Below, in pieces: positions 8,666 through 18,054 of a stretch of 64,000 bases of DNA. The stretch comes from Lachnospiraceae bacterium (GTDB taxonomy: Bacteria; Bacillota; Clostridia; Lachnospirales; Lachnospiraceae): NCBI GenBank assembly GCA_017437065.1, contig JAFSBX010000061.1, positions 81,587 through 145,586 of the forward strand, read 5' to 3'. The notes below the pieces were generated by a model. That model was not told the DNA's origin, did not search any database, and saw only the letters and a program-made list of their open reading frames with translations. A program made the translations under genes and the position numbers. Position 1 is the first letter of the stretch. Each line of letters opens with the position of its first letter.

Positions 8666-11566
8666 CTACTGTTTTAAATCAATATGTATCACGTGCTCTC
8701 CACTAATTGGCAAAATAAAAGGACTTTTACTGATGCTACTGATATCTTCTTTAATTTCCACTTCTCTGTCTTCTACCAGTGTAGTTACCGCCAGTCTGGC
8801 AATAGTAACATTCATTAACCGTTTTCTCAAATAAGCACGAATCTGTGACACTCGTGGAAAACTTCCTATCTTCCAACCATTACCATCCAGACCACCGCTT
8901 AATGGATCAATAAATTCTTCTATTACCGCATGTGCCTTATTTTGCAAATCATAGGCATTTTCCATCGTCTCTTTTTCCAACCACAATCTGACATTTAATC
9001 GAAGGAAATGCGGCTGTGTCATCTGTACCATTCTCCCCATAACGAGAAAATTTCCTGACTCTTCCAATTTCTTCTTTGTCTCACGTTCAATTTCATGGAA
9101 AATATGTGTTCCCTTATCATATTCCTTCGTGAGTACAGCAACCGTTACTCTTCCGGGTGCCGAATTTCCTAATGCATCTACATCCATTCCACATTTAATT
9201 CTGACTACACTATAAGAAATCTGTCTCAATAGATCCAATATATCGCTTTCCGTTACTACACGATTTCTGCTGCGTAAAGCCCCGGTAATATAATCTGCCG
9301 TACTTTCCTCCGTATAAGCATCATAACCACCATATGTAGGAAATGGATTATTCACTTCACTGACAAAACGATTGCTGTCGCGCAGTGTCAATATGGAATT
9401 CTCCGGCAAATTTGCTGCCTCTCCCTCATAACTACGATGTTTAACCATAATCTCCGGACCATCTTGTGATAATACAATATCCGTAAAGGCAAACTTTCCA
9501 AAACTAACAGTTCCTGCTGCCATATCTGCTTGATACACACGACCAAATTCATAGCTGCGAGAAGCTTGTTTCCATTCCACCCATTCATCCTTCACACCAT
9601 TATATTCATGAACCCCTACCGAAAGTTGTTTCAGATTCTCAGCTTTAAGTTTTATGATAAGTTCTTCGTTTTTGTCATCAATATAAAAATACTCTTCACT
9701 TGTACTTCGATTCTCTACTTTTGCCACATTCGGATAAATCCCCTTAATCCAAGGAAGACGATAATCCTGATATTCCTTCTCGTAACCTGTAAAACGAAGA
9801 AAATACCCCTCTTTTCCGAATAGTTTTCTCCTCTCCATATCACTGGAAATAAGAAACTGCATGATACCGGAATTTAACATTCCTCTCGTACCATCTACAA
9901 TGCGAATCGGTTTAAAGTCATCTTTTCTACTATATTCCACCGTAAAATCCATGGGTAAATTACTGTAGTTCTCCAAATCAAAGTAGAGTGAAAACGGTAC
10001 TCCCTGTATCGGCTCATCAAAGCATAAGTACATACTGCGTTCCGGTCTTTCTGTGGAACAAAAAATCTCAGTATTCATTCTGCTTCTAAAGCGTTCCTGA
10101 CAATCATTTAACCGATAATTATTTACAGTATAAGCAGCTAACGGACTCTGCTCTCTTTCTTCATAACTATAAGAAAGTCGTAACATTTTTATCACAGGAC
10201 ACTTATATACTGCCGGAATTTTGTAAATATTATCTGCTTGTAATAAACGGACTCTCAAACGCGGTTCTCCTGCTTCCTCTAATGAAACCATATCCTTTGG
10301 ACAAATAAATTGTATTTCCACAGTACCTTCTCTATCTCCGTTCATTACCTGCTCTGACTCAGAATCCTCTAACAAACTCTTCCAACCTGTCGTACTCAGA
10401 TATTCCCAAGATATTCTGTCTGCACATACTGCAACCGGTTTTGTATACGCAGCTTCCGGAGGACGCTTCATTATCGTTTTGTATTCGATATTTACATCCG
10501 GTACTTCCAGCTTTTCTTCTTTTATTTCATATTCCAGTTCAAAAGATAATGTAACTTTGGTGTCTTTTTTAGAAAATACTTCCGCAGAATCAATTCCACA
10601 TTCTGCCAATAGCTGCAACGGTGAACCAAAAGGACTAAACTTATCTGCTCTTGTTCCTACTCCATCAATTCTTACTATATCAGGAACCAGATTCTCCCTT
10701 TCCATACTGATTTTTAATCCGGATAAAATCAACCCCTCTACTACTTCTAAAGCTCGAATTACTAGAAAATATCCCCTTTTTCCATCTATCTTTGTCTGAA
10801 CCGGTGTATAGTTTGCTTTATCCAAATATACTTTATTACCTTTCGCAGCAACACTATCAAAAAGTATCCCCTGATAACTTCCCTCTTCTTCACCAAAAGG
10901 TTCTGCTATAACTATTTCTATTTTTTCGGAAGCTAATATTCTTGCAGATTCTACCGCTTCCTCTTCCTTTTCAGCCTCTACCTTCAGTACCAGTTCTAAT
11001 CCGTTTGTATCATCCAAAATAGAATCAAAACAAATATAAAATAAATGAGTAGCCTCATTTGTTCCTCTGCAATCAAATGCTTTGCAGGAAATATTTTTTA
11101 ACCGTTCTTCTGTATCTTTTCCTTCCAAAAATACGATTTTATCCTGTTTTCCATCTGTAACAACCACGGACGTAATACCTGCATCTGCCAGACAGATATC
11201 ATGCATTGTCTCAAACAGTATCTCCTGTTCCTGTGCTTCAGCAGAAAGCTCAGTGCCTTTCGGCACTACCATAAGATCCTCACTTCCTGCAACCGGAGTA
11301 AATTGAACATATCCTTTGGATGCCGATACCGGTTCTTTCAATAATGCATCAAAACGATTCAGATATTGAATCTTATGTTTATGTATAGCTCTTTCTAATC
11401 GTTTACTACTATCCTCCAACATATCGGATATCAATATTCCCAATACGGATCCGGCATCCGGATTCTCTTCTGTAAAATTCCATTCCGGAGTATAGGACTG
11501 TGCCAGCTTATGTAATTGTTCTCTCATCTTTGTTGTTCCTGTTCCCATTTCTTGGATTACCTCCAT
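8666..11566 (-). CDS. Large baseplate J-like wedge protein (Afp11-type)
   Basis: This 966-aa protein has an N-terminus typical of the CIS baseplate family (PEWNFTEENPDAGSVLGILI, about residues 30-49, then a helix around KRLERAIHKHKIQYLNRFD). The C-terminal J-like domain carries RNRVVTESDILDLLRQI (about residue 780). The intervening region is several beta-sandwich-like stretches. Its start overlaps the end of the gp25 gene by 10 nt, which supports coupled translation. Family members form the inner baseplate wedge that opens to trigger sheath contraction. Confidence 0.9.
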   Translation of the reverse strand: MEVIQEMGTGTTKMREQLHKLAQSYTPEWNFTEENPDAGSVLGILISDMLEDSSKRLERAIHKHKIQYLNRFDALLKEPVSASKGYVQFTPVAGSEDLMVVPKGTELSAEAQEQEILFETMHDICLADAGITSVVVTDGKQDKIVFLEGKDTEERLKNISCKAFDCRGTNEATHLFYICFDSILDDTNGLELVLKVEAEKEEEAVESARILASEKIEIVIAEPFGEEEGSYQGILFDSVAAKGNKVYLDKANYTPVQTKIDGKRGYFLVIRALEVVEGLILSGLKISMERENLVPDIVRIDGVGTRADKFSPFGSPLQLLAECGIDSAEVFSKKDTKVTLSFELEYEIKEEKLEVPDVNIEYKTIMKRPPEAAYTKPVAVCADRISWEYLSTTGWKSLLEDSESEQVMNGDREGTVEIQFICPKDMVSLEEAGEPRLRVRLLQADNIYKIPAVYKCPVIKMLRLSYSYEEREQSPLAAYTVNNYRLNDCQERFRSRMNTEIFCSTERPERSMYLCFDEPIQGVPFSLYFDLENYSNLPMDFTVEYSRKDDFKPIRIVDGTRGMLNSGIMQFLISSDMERRKLFGKEGYFLRFTGYEKEYQDYRLPWIKGIYPNVAKVENRSTSEEYFYIDDKNEELIIKLKAENLKQLSVGVHEYNGVKDEWVEWKQASRSYEFGRVYQADMAAGTVSFGKFAFTDIVLSQDGPEIMVKHRSYEGEAANLPENSILTLRDSNRFVSEVNNPFPTYGGYDAYTEESTADYITGALRSRNRVVTESDILDLLRQISYSVVRIKCGMDVDALGNSAPGRVTVAVLTKEYDKGTHIFHEIERETKKKLEESGNFLVMGRMVQMTQPHFLRLNVRLWLEKETMENAYDLQNKAHAVIEEFIDPLSGGLDGNGWKIGSFPRVSQIRAYLRKRLMNVTIARLAVTTLVEDREVEIKEDISSISKSPFILPISGEHVIHIDLKQ

Positions 11567-11973
11567 GTACTGAAGCCTTCTTCCAGATAATAAGGAAATA
11601 CCAGATTTGCTGCATTATTATTTTTTCGAACAGTATATCCAATTTCTATTAGCAGAATCCCTTCCTGTATCCGTTCCTTATTCACTGTTACCTGTATATT
11701 ATCAATTCTTGGTTCCCACTTGGTCAGTGCGATTGTAATTGTATCTTCAATTCCACGTTCTGCCCTTGCATCCGGCAAATCAAACACATATCCCTCTATA
11801 TCACAACCAAATTCAGGACACATCGGTCGTTCTTCCAATCTGGTTTTCAGAATCAGATAAATCGCCTCGTTAATATCTTCCTCGCCCTCAGACATCACAA
11901 AACGTCCTGTTGTAGCATCTACCTTAGGTGGAAACTGAAATCCTTTTCCTAAAAACAATGTTGCATCTGTCAT
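11557..11973 (-). CDS. gp25-like baseplate wedge protein (Afp9-type)
   Basis: This 138-aa protein has the gp25 fold signature: the IxxxxxxILxTRLEERPMCPEFG segment (about residues 37-60) contains the ER-P-x-FG core, followed by helical and strand elements with an EPRI motif near residue 92. gp25 proteins nucleate sheath polymerisation from the baseplate through a handshake strand shared with sheath subunits. It sits between the spike and the large wedge protein, the normal CIS order. Length is normal for the family. Confidence 0.92.
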   Translation of the reverse strand: MTDATLFLGKGFQFPPKVDATTGRFVMSEGEEDINEAIYLILKTRLEERPMCPEFGCDIEGYVFDLPDARAERGIEDTITIALTKWEPRIDNIQVTVNKERIQEGILLIEIGYTVRKNNNAANLVFPYYLEEGFSTWR

Positions 11974-11995
11974 ATAGATAACCCCTTATCTCATT

Positions 11996-12778
11996 TTAAT
12001 TTATCTTAACCATTGCTCCACTCACTGTTGTTTGTCCGGTTGCTTTCAAAGTTGCCGATTGCATTCCTTGCGCTGTAAGTGAAGCACCTTTTAGTGTTGC
12101 ACTTGTTTTTCCTTCCATATTTAAAGTCTGCTTAGCATTTACGCCCACCTTATTTCCGGCAATTTTAATGTCTCCCTGTGTACCTGTCATTACTACTGAA
12201 GCAGTACCTGTTTTCAATGTAATCTTCTTATCAGCACATATCATAATTTCGCCTTTTTTTAAATCCAAAAATACCTTATTTTTTCCTTCTTTATCTGACA
12301 TAAGGATGGTTTCTTTTGCATCTTCAATTACAAATTTAGTTTCTTTAGGTGTTACAACAGATATGGAATCTTTACCATTTGTATCATCAATTGCAATCTC
12401 CGTACCGCCTTTTGTCCTTAAGACTTTATTTTTATTCTTCTTATCAAATTGTTGTTTAACAAACTTAGAATCCTTCGGGTACAGACTTCCCAACAAAAAC
12501 GGCTTTTTCAAACTACCTCCGATAAAACCAACCAAAACCGTTTCATTAATCTCCGGAACCATATAGGATCCATAATCTTTCCCTGTATATGGTGAAAGTA
12601 AGCGAACCCATTCGATCATATTCTTCCCTTGCTCCCAAACAGTGAAAGAAACTTTTACCATTCCCGGATACTTATTATTATTATTTTCAACCACAGTTCC
12701 CTGTACAAATCCGGGAACCATTTGATTGTCATACATCTCATTTGGCATCTGCAACAAATCAATAATAGAATCTGACAT
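11996..12778 (-). CDS. Spike protein, VgrG/gp5-like OB-fold (C-terminal half of a split hub-spike)
   Basis: This 260-aa protein has an N-terminal gp5/VgrG OB-fold (about residues 20-105, with the characteristic KYPGMVKVSF and GSYMVPEINETVLVGFIGG segments). A repetitive Lys/Thr/Gly-rich tail follows, probably the triple-stranded beta-helix of the spike. In Afp8 and VgrG the hub and spike are one polypeptide; here they are two adjacent genes separated by 12 nt, as in T4 gp27/gp5. There is no lysozyme domain. It should form the trimeric needle capped by the DUF4280/PAAR-like tip encoded at 20395-20781. Confidence 0.88.
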   Translation of the reverse strand: MSDSIIDLLQMPNEMYDNQMVPGFVQGTVVENNNNKYPGMVKVSFTVWEQGKNMIEWVRLLSPYTGKDYGSYMVPEINETVLVGFIGGSLKKPFLLGSLYPKDSKFVKQQFDKKNKNKVLRTKGGTEIAIDDTNGKDSISVVTPKETKFVIEDAKETILMSDKEGKNKVFLDLKKGEIMICADKKITLKTGTASVVMTGTQGDIKIAGNKVGVNAKQTLNMEGKTSATLKGASLTAQGMQSATLKATGQTTVSGAMVKIN

Positions 12779-12790
12779 ATGAAAACCTCC

Positions 12791-13885
12791 TTACAGACTG
12801 CTTCTTCTTCCTTTTACTATTGTTCTGAATCCGTCATAGGTAAATCGGTGATTTACTTCAGTTATGTAATATTTTCCATTTACAACAGAAGCAAATTTAT
12901 CTAATTTTACGAATCTGCCCGGTACCAACTCCGGAATACCTATACAGGTCAGCTCCATTTTTCCAAAATGTGCTCTCAATGCATCAAGTCTGACTGATGC
13001 CCTTTTCGTAGCCTCTGACACACTACTTATTCCCGGCTCATAAAATACCTGCGTGGTAGATTTATATATTCTGGATGCTGTAGTACCATCGCTAAACTTA
13101 CCAAACAGCTTCGATTTTCCCCGAATCATCTTTCCATTCTCCTCATTGATGGAACGGACTTCTATATTTTCCACCAGCTTATTTGCCGAAAAGGAAACAT
13201 AATTCTCCTCAACCCCACATTCCGGTTCCAATGTCATAATCGGTGTTGTAGTTTTCTCTGCTTTACAGAAATATGCTTTCCCCTGAATAATAAAAAATTC
13301 ATACCCCATCTTACCGGCCTGCTCCACTACAATATCGTAATCCGTTTTCATTCCGGTACGAAGCGGAACATCCTCTTTGCTACATTTATCAATTACCTTA
13401 CCTGACAAATAATAACTTACCGGTTGTTCCGAGAGCAGGGTTCTCACTACTGCATCAGCACTAGTTTCTTTGAATGCCTCTAACCGTCTATTTTTCATCA
13501 ATAATCCTTTGGCATCCATACAACGTACTCTTATTTCTGCTGAATCTGAGCTGAAATCATATCCCACCGTATCAATATATCCCACAAACACTGTTTCTGT
13601 TTTTTCATACCCTATCAGAATCTCTATCTTAGCACCAATTTGCAACTTACTTGTTATGTTCTTGTCGAAATCGCTTTTTTCATTGTTATAGCAACTGCCC
13701 ACAACAAATTCACACCCACTGGCTTCATAACCGCAAGTCAATTCCACAAACAACTCCTGTACCATAATGTCTTTCGATGCCACCATTTTAGTTCCACCAA
13801 CACTTATCTCCAACGTAGGCACTTTGAAATTGGAATATTTAGTTTTTAACGCTGCAAAGCTGGTAGTACCTTTCATTAAGTTCAT
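12791..13885 (-). CDS. Baseplate hub protein, gpD/VgrG N-terminal-like
   Basis: This 364-aa protein matches the late-control gene D/gp27 hub type: early strands around VQELFVELTCGYEASGCEF, then GYEKTETVFVGYIDTVGYDF (about residues 93-112), and a C-terminal segment PELVPGRFVKLDKFASVVNG leading to YITEVNHRF typical of the hub. It forms the trimeric hub linking tube and spike. The spike half is encoded separately just downstream. It follows the CIS tube-domain gene after 48 nt. Confidence 0.86.
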   Translation of the reverse strand: MNLMKGTTSFAALKTKYSNFKVPTLEISVGGTKMVASKDIMVQELFVELTCGYEASGCEFVVGSCYNNEKSDFDKNITSKLQIGAKIEILIGYEKTETVFVGYIDTVGYDFSSDSAEIRVRCMDAKGLLMKNRRLEAFKETSADAVVRTLLSEQPVSYYLSGKVIDKCSKEDVPLRTGMKTDYDIVVEQAGKMGYEFFIIQGKAYFCKAEKTTTPIMTLEPECGVEENYVSFSANKLVENIEVRSINEENGKMIRGKSKLFGKFSDGTTASRIYKSTTQVFYEPGISSVSEATKRASVRLDALRAHFGKMELTCIGIPELVPGRFVKLDKFASVVNGKYYITEVNHRFTYDGFRTIVKGRRSSL

Positions 13886-13933
13886 ACTGTCTTTTCCACA
13901 TTTCTATATAATTATTTTGTATTCCACACGATT

Positions 13934-14599
13934 TTATAATAAGCTTCTGGGATTTAATGTTCCTGTAGCCCTTGCTGCACTACGAGCTTTGGATATCCCC
14001 GAGGAGCCGGAAGAGGAAGCACCAAAACTTTTTTTCATAAAATAGCTGTCTTCTCCCATTATTTGCAGTCCTACTTTTGCCCGGGTAGGATTTCCATCTC
14101 TGTCAAACATGATAAACTGTACATTAATACTGCACAATTTACCAATAAATCGCATATCTCCCCAATTAAATCCCAATAAAGGTGTGGTTTTTTCTTTGGA
14201 ATCATAATGCATAAATTCCTCTAAAAACTGACATATTTCCTTTACATTCTTGGGCTGTGAAGAAAATCCTCTATATTTTACGGCATTGTATATTTTACCA
14301 CCAAACTCTTTAATAGAACCTTCCAGATTACTCTTTTCATCTACAAAGATGCTGACAGAAAGAGTCGCGGACTCCCCACGTCCAAACTGCATATTCTTTA
14401 CATCAAAAGGTTTTCCGAAACCATTTAACTTACGATATCCGATGGACTGGGATACAGAATACTCTGTAGGATTAAAACCACACTGCATTGATTTTAATGC
14501 TTTTCCATTCTCATTACAAAACTCCAATGTTGCTTTCGCAATTGGTCCGAGTGCTGCACTTTGAATTGTATCTGCAAGTTTTTGTATTCCCAATGACAT
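13934..14599 (-). CDS. CIS tube-domain baseplate protein (Afp7/gp53-like, no LysM)
   Basis: This 221-aa protein carries the CIS_tube-type pattern near its N-terminus (LEFCNENG, then FNPTEYSVSQSIGYRK). The middle (TPLLGFNWGDMRFIGKL, about residues 140-156) and the end (DRDGNPTRAKVGLQI) also fit the family. Afp7 and gp53 relatives usually end in a LysM domain; here the C-terminus is instead a short Ser/Gly/Ala-rich tail, so the peptidoglycan-binding module is missing. It starts 3 nt after the coiled-coil protein gene. Its role is to connect the inner tube initiator to the wedge. Confidence 0.8.
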   Translation of the reverse strand: MSLGIQKLADTIQSAALGPIAKATLEFCNENGKALKSMQCGFNPTEYSVSQSIGYRKLNGFGKPFDVKNMQFGRGESATLSVSIFVDEKSNLEGSIKEFGGKIYNAVKYRGFSSQPKNVKEICQFLEEFMHYDSKEKTTPLLGFNWGDMRFIGKLCSINVQFIMFDRDGNPTRAKVGLQIMGEDSYFMKKSFGASSSGSSGISKARSAARATGTLNPRSLL

Positions 14600-14602
14600 A
14601 TC

Positions 14603-16981
14603 TTATAATCCCCTCCGTTCTTGTTCTTTTTTTATCTGGCGTTCTAAAGTACGATATACCTGTCTGCTGATTTCATTAATATTTTCATTCATATGTTTCG
14701 ATACACTTTCCGAAATCATTCGTTCTACCTTAACAGCGGTCACTGTACCTGATGTAAAATTTTCTCCTATTGTCTGACCTGCCATCGACACCGATGCCTG
14801 ACCTGTCATAGGATTAGACATCTGTCCTACTGGTACATATTCCTGTTGCTGATGAACAGCCTCTGAAATATTTGTATGGATATTCTGTGTATTCACTATA
14901 TTTTTAGTGAACACAATATCCTGTTCAAAATTTGTAGCTTCCGCATTTATCTGTTGCTTAGATTTCTCATTATCGGCATTCTCTTCGCTTCGGTTCTCCT
15001 CACGCTTATATACTAATGACATCGGCGCAGTCTCTGCTTTTTTCCCAACCTTGTGTTGCTGTGTTGCTACACTATTTTCTGAATCTACAATCGATTCTTG
15101 ATTATCATGAATCAACAATGTCAATTCCAATGTTCCATTTTTATGATGAATTATATTTTCAGCACTATACAATTTCATCTGCTCTATTTCTTCTACAGAA
15201 TGTTGCATAGTAAAACTTGGAATCAATCTGCGAATCACCCTTCGCTCCACATATTCTGATACGCCTGCTGTATTAATATCCAGTTTATTTATATCTATTT
15301 GATTAACAACTTTCGTCGTTGCATTATTTACGACTTCATTTTTGATTACATTCTTTTGTTCATTAACAAACTCTTTCCCCTCCGGTAATAAGCTGTTCTG
15401 CGACGGATGTAGCATTTCCAACGGCACACTTATAACATCTTTATTAACAAAACGGACTGTTTCCTTTGGTTTTTGATGATATATAATTCCCGCCGGAAGT
15501 GTACTTCTATCCACCTCTATTGTTTTTTGCTCTTTCACCTGTTTCAAAAACTTCTCAATAAAATGAGTATAATACTTGCTCTCTGCAGTCTGTTCTTTCT
15601 TCTCAATCTGTACTATTTTCTGCTGAAGTACCTGTTTCTCTTTTTTATCAATCTGCAGTCCTTCCAAAGAATCATCCTGAATTTCTTTTTCTTTTCTAAA
15701 TTCCAGATTTACCGGTCTGACAGGCAATGGCATTAATCGCTTTACAATCTGCCTTTCATACTTTTCCTTACCTTTTCGGCAGGTATCCGTATGCTCAATA
15801 ATCTTATGTATCAATAACTGTATTTTTTTCTGAATCGCAACTGTATCCGTTTTTCTTTCTGTCATAGTTGAATACTGTTCCAATTCCATTAGCAACATCT
15901 GTGTCGCTTCTTCTTTCAAACACACTTTCTGTATTTCCTGACGAATTACTGACCGTGAAGTCCCCTGGGACATTGCCATAATAAAAGGCTCAATTTGATT
16001 TACAAGTATACGGTTAATAATTTCCTCATGTTTGATTTCTTTTTTTTCTATGCGTTTTTCTATTTGTTGGCCTATTTGTTGCTCTATCTTTTGGTCTATT
16101 TGATGTTCTACCTGTTTGCCTACTTGTTGTTCTATCTGTTTGCCTACTTGTTGTTCTACCTGCTTGCCTACTTGTTGTTCTACCTGCTTGCCTACCTGTT
16201 GTTCTATCTGTTTATGTACAGAACTTGTCTGTAATCTTTCCAACAGGTGAACTGACATCTCCCTTGTCATTTTGGCTGCGATTTCTGTTACAACCTGTTT
16301 AGGAAGTGTCCCTGCATTGTGTTCCATTACTAACTTTACTGTCTGCTCAATTAATCTGTTGTTTTCTTTTGTCAGCACAGTACTCTCTTTTTCTCTATAT
16401 ATAACCGGAAGTATCTTTTCCCGTACTTCCTTTGTAAGCTCTGAAAATATTTTCTCTCTGACTTTCCCCGGCAAAATCTTTAATGAATCTGCCGTTAACT
16501 CTTTTGTTATTTCTTTTGTTATTTCTTTTGTTAACTCTTTTGTTTGTTTTCTTGTAACTTCTTTTGCGGTTTTCTCCTGTATCCGTTCAATTCGAGTATA
16601 TTCTCTTATTAAATTCTCTGTTGTCTGTTTTATTACTGTTTCCATATCTTCCGTTGTCTGTACAAAACTATGACTTAAAGAAACAGGATAAACATTCATC
16701 TTGAAATTCGGACTATTTGCATATAATGTATTTGACTTAAGAACTGATATGGTTTGATTATAATTCTTAATATATCGTTGTACCACATTACTATACATAT
16801 AGTTATTGGTTTGATAAAAATAATTTCTTATATGATTTACCGGCACAGATTTTACAGGCTGTTCCTGTTCTTCTTCCTCATTCTGAAGGAATATAAGTGC
16901 CAATGGGTTAATTCTGCTAGTCATTCCACTATATTTCTGCATTATGGAATTGCCGAACATCAAATAGTTGTTTTTCAACAT
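14603..16981 (-). CDS. Repeat-rich coiled-coil protein, possible tape measure
   Basis: This 792-aa protein is mostly charged helix. It contains two internal repeat tracts: 4-residue KELT/KEIT units (about residues 138-163) and 8-residue KQVEQQVG-type units (about residues 255-312), both visible as tandem DNA repeats. There is no signal peptide; a short hydrophobic patch near residue 25 is too short for a membrane segment. It lies between the second tube protein and the CIS tube-domain protein, and no other gene in the cluster looks like a tape measure. Tape measures are long helical proteins whose length sets tube length, so this is the best candidate. I cannot exclude a baseplate or chaperone role. 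It is rich in Gln, Glu, Lys and Ile. Confidence 0.65.
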   Translation of the reverse strand: MLKNNYLMFGNSIMQKYSGMTSRINPLALIFLQNEEEEQEQPVKSVPVNHIRNYFYQTNNYMYSNVVQRYIKNYNQTISVLKSNTLYANSPNFKMNVYPVSLSHSFVQTTEDMETVIKQTTENLIREYTRIERIQEKTAKEVTRKQTKELTKEITKEITKELTADSLKILPGKVREKIFSELTKEVREKILPVIYREKESTVLTKENNRLIEQTVKLVMEHNAGTLPKQVVTEIAAKMTREMSVHLLERLQTSSVHKQIEQQVGKQVEQQVGKQVEQQVGKQIEQQVGKQVEHQIDQKIEQQIGQQIEKRIEKKEIKHEEIINRILVNQIEPFIMAMSQGTSRSVIRQEIQKVCLKEEATQMLLMELEQYSTMTERKTDTVAIQKKIQLLIHKIIEHTDTCRKGKEKYERQIVKRLMPLPVRPVNLEFRKEKEIQDDSLEGLQIDKKEKQVLQQKIVQIEKKEQTAESKYYTHFIEKFLKQVKEQKTIEVDRSTLPAGIIYHQKPKETVRFVNKDVISVPLEMLHPSQNSLLPEGKEFVNEQKNVIKNEVVNNATTKVVNQIDINKLDINTAGVSEYVERRVIRRLIPSFTMQHSVEEIEQMKLYSAENIIHHKNGTLELTLLIHDNQESIVDSENSVATQQHKVGKKAETAPMSLVYKREENRSEENADNEKSKQQINAEATNFEQDIVFTKNIVNTQNIHTNISEAVHQQQEYVPVGQMSNPMTGQASVSMAGQTIGENFTSGTVTAVKVERMISESVSKHMNENINEISRQVYRTLERQIKKEQERRGL
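16047..16214 (-). repeat. 24-bp tandem repeat array, about 7 copies, inside the coiled-coil gene
   Basis: Seven 24-bp units run head to tail; the four at 16119-16214 are nearly identical and the outer three are degenerate. Each encodes eight residues of the KQVEQQVG type. The unit is a multiple of three, so copy changes keep the frame. There are no spacers, which rules out CRISPR. Confidence 0.9.
16494..16565 (-). repeat. 12-bp tandem repeats encoding KELT/KEIT units
   Basis: Six consecutive 12-bp units (gttaactctttt or gttatttctttt and variants on the plus strand) encode four-residue KELT/KEIT steps in the coiled-coil protein. Copies 1 and 4 are identical, as are copies 2 and 3. Confidence 0.8.
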
Positions 16982-17012
16982 AATCTACTCACCGCTTCAT
17001 TAATAATCCATG

Positions 17013-17453
17013 TTAAAACACTGCTGGTGTCTTTATTACTGTTTCATATGCAATCTCAACACGCTCCATTAAGACTTCACTTCTGGAGGCATCCAAATCG
17101 CCATATTTAACTTTTTTTACATAACATCCACTGAATGAATATACAAATCGTGGAATTTGCTCAATATCCAAAACAAAGACAATAATATCTGTTGTAAAAC
17201 GATAACCGGGTACTAGTATAAATTCTGCTGCATTCAAACTCAGGCAGCTTCCTCGTTCCAAAATCAATGTTTTCTCAGTCTTTGCAGGAGCTTCCAGCGT
17301 ATACACTCTGTCATTCACTCCGCCCTCTGACACAGTTGTGGTATCCAATACGTTCTCAACACCGGATACCTTGGCACAAGATACCTTTAATGGTCCCAAA
17401 AATACCATAAAATTATATGTAATTGCTTTTCTTGTCAGTGTTAAAATATCCAA
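17013..17453 (-). CDS. Second tail tube-like protein (gp19 family)
   Basis: This 146-aa protein resembles T4 gp19-type tube proteins: SCAKVSGVENVLDTTTVSEGG near residues 24-44, then RVYTLEAPAKTEKTLILERG, and a C-terminal segment (SEVLMERVEIAYETV) like that of the main tube protein. CIS particles use one or two extra tube paralogs (Afp5-like) as tube initiators at the baseplate. Its place before the coiled-coil and CIS tube-domain genes fits the initiator role. Confidence 0.82.
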   Translation of the reverse strand: MDILTLTRKAITYNFMVFLGPLKVSCAKVSGVENVLDTTTVSEGGVNDRVYTLEAPAKTEKTLILERGSCLSLNAAEFILVPGYRFTTDIIVFVLDIEQIPRFVYSFSGCYVKKVKYGDLDASRSEVLMERVEIAYETVIKTPAVF

Positions 17454-17476
17454 TGTATTACCCCTTTATTATCATA

Positions 17477-17656
17477 TTATAATTCAAATATATTCTTAGG
17501 AGCTCCTGAAATCTGTTTGTGTATTGCTCCAATTTCACTGCAGAATCTCCGTCTGGTAAGATGATCCAATTGCATCACCTCGTCAAAAGGCCAGTGGAAA
17601 TAGTACGAAATATACGATATTTCCTTATAAGCCTCCTCCTTAGGATATACGGCTAT
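17477..17656 (-). CDS. DUF6760-like small protein with non-canonical ATA start
   Basis: A 59-codon frame reads MAVYPKEEAYKEISYISYYF onward, then HWPFDEVMQLDHLTRRRF, matching the small DUF6760-type proteins found between tube genes in CIS clusters. No ATG, GTG or TTG exists between the last upstream stop in this frame and the conserved part. The only plausible initiation point is ATA at 17656-17654, which overlaps the TAG stop of the upstream gene (ATAG, a geometry like the usual ATGA overlap). Alternatives are a -1 frameshift from the upstream gene, giving a fusion, or a sequence error. A weak GGCGGA precedes the ATA. Family conservation of the frame is convincing; the initiation mode is not settled. 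Confidence 0.75.
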   Translation of the reverse strand: MAVYPKEEAYKEISYISYYFHWPFDEVMQLDHLTRRRFCSEIGAIHKQISGAPKNIFEL

Positions 17657-18024
17657 TCCGCCAGTGTAAAATTTATAGCTTTCTCAAACATCTTGCCGCA
17701 TTCAGGACACACACATGTCTCCCTGACTTCTTCCATAGCATTAATCTGCTGATACATATTCTGAAGATAAGCAAGATCCGCTGAATACAAACCTTCAATA
17801 ACTCTTGTTGTAATAACCGGCACATCACCAAGCTTTGTAATTACTCTGGATAACAACATAATTGTCAAATACCCCGGATTACCTACTACTCTTGGATCTC
17901 TTAAGGGCACAATTTCATCTGCTGCTGTTGCCAGACGCATTACTCCATGTTTATGAATCACACCGCTGTCATCCTTATATCCCTTAGGTAAATCAAATTC
18001 AAACTCTGTCATAAATTCTGCCAT
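17653..18024 (-). CDS. Conserved CIS/tail protein with C-terminal CxxC
   Basis: This 123-aa protein (begins MAEFMTEFEFDLPKGYKD) resembles the small proteins encoded after tube genes in contractile tail clusters, sometimes called tail assembly chaperone-like. Visible features are a central helical part (RDPRVVGNPGYLTIMLLSRV) and a terminal CVCPECGKMF segment with three cysteines that could bind a metal. AGGAGGAAG precedes the ATG. Its stop overlaps the putative ATA start of the DUF6760-like gene, suggesting coupled expression or frameshifting. Function is inferred from position only. Confidence 0.75.
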   Translation of the reverse strand: MAEFMTEFEFDLPKGYKDDSGVIHKHGVMRLATAADEIVPLRDPRVVGNPGYLTIMLLSRVITKLGDVPVITTRVIEGLYSADLAYLQNMYQQINAMEEVRETCVCPECGKMFEKAINFTLAE

Positions 18025-18054
18025 CTATGCTTCCTCCTGTATCTTTTACAATTT

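Noticed and set aside
16047-16214. Possible CRISPR array
   Set aside because: Units are contiguous with no spacers and lie in frame inside a coding sequence.
15995-16234. Plus-strand frame that looks like a hydrophobic membrane protein of repeated LLFYLFAY units
   Set aside because: It is the reverse reading of the 24-bp repeats in the coiled-coil gene on the minus strand; no ribosome site and no neighbours on that strand.
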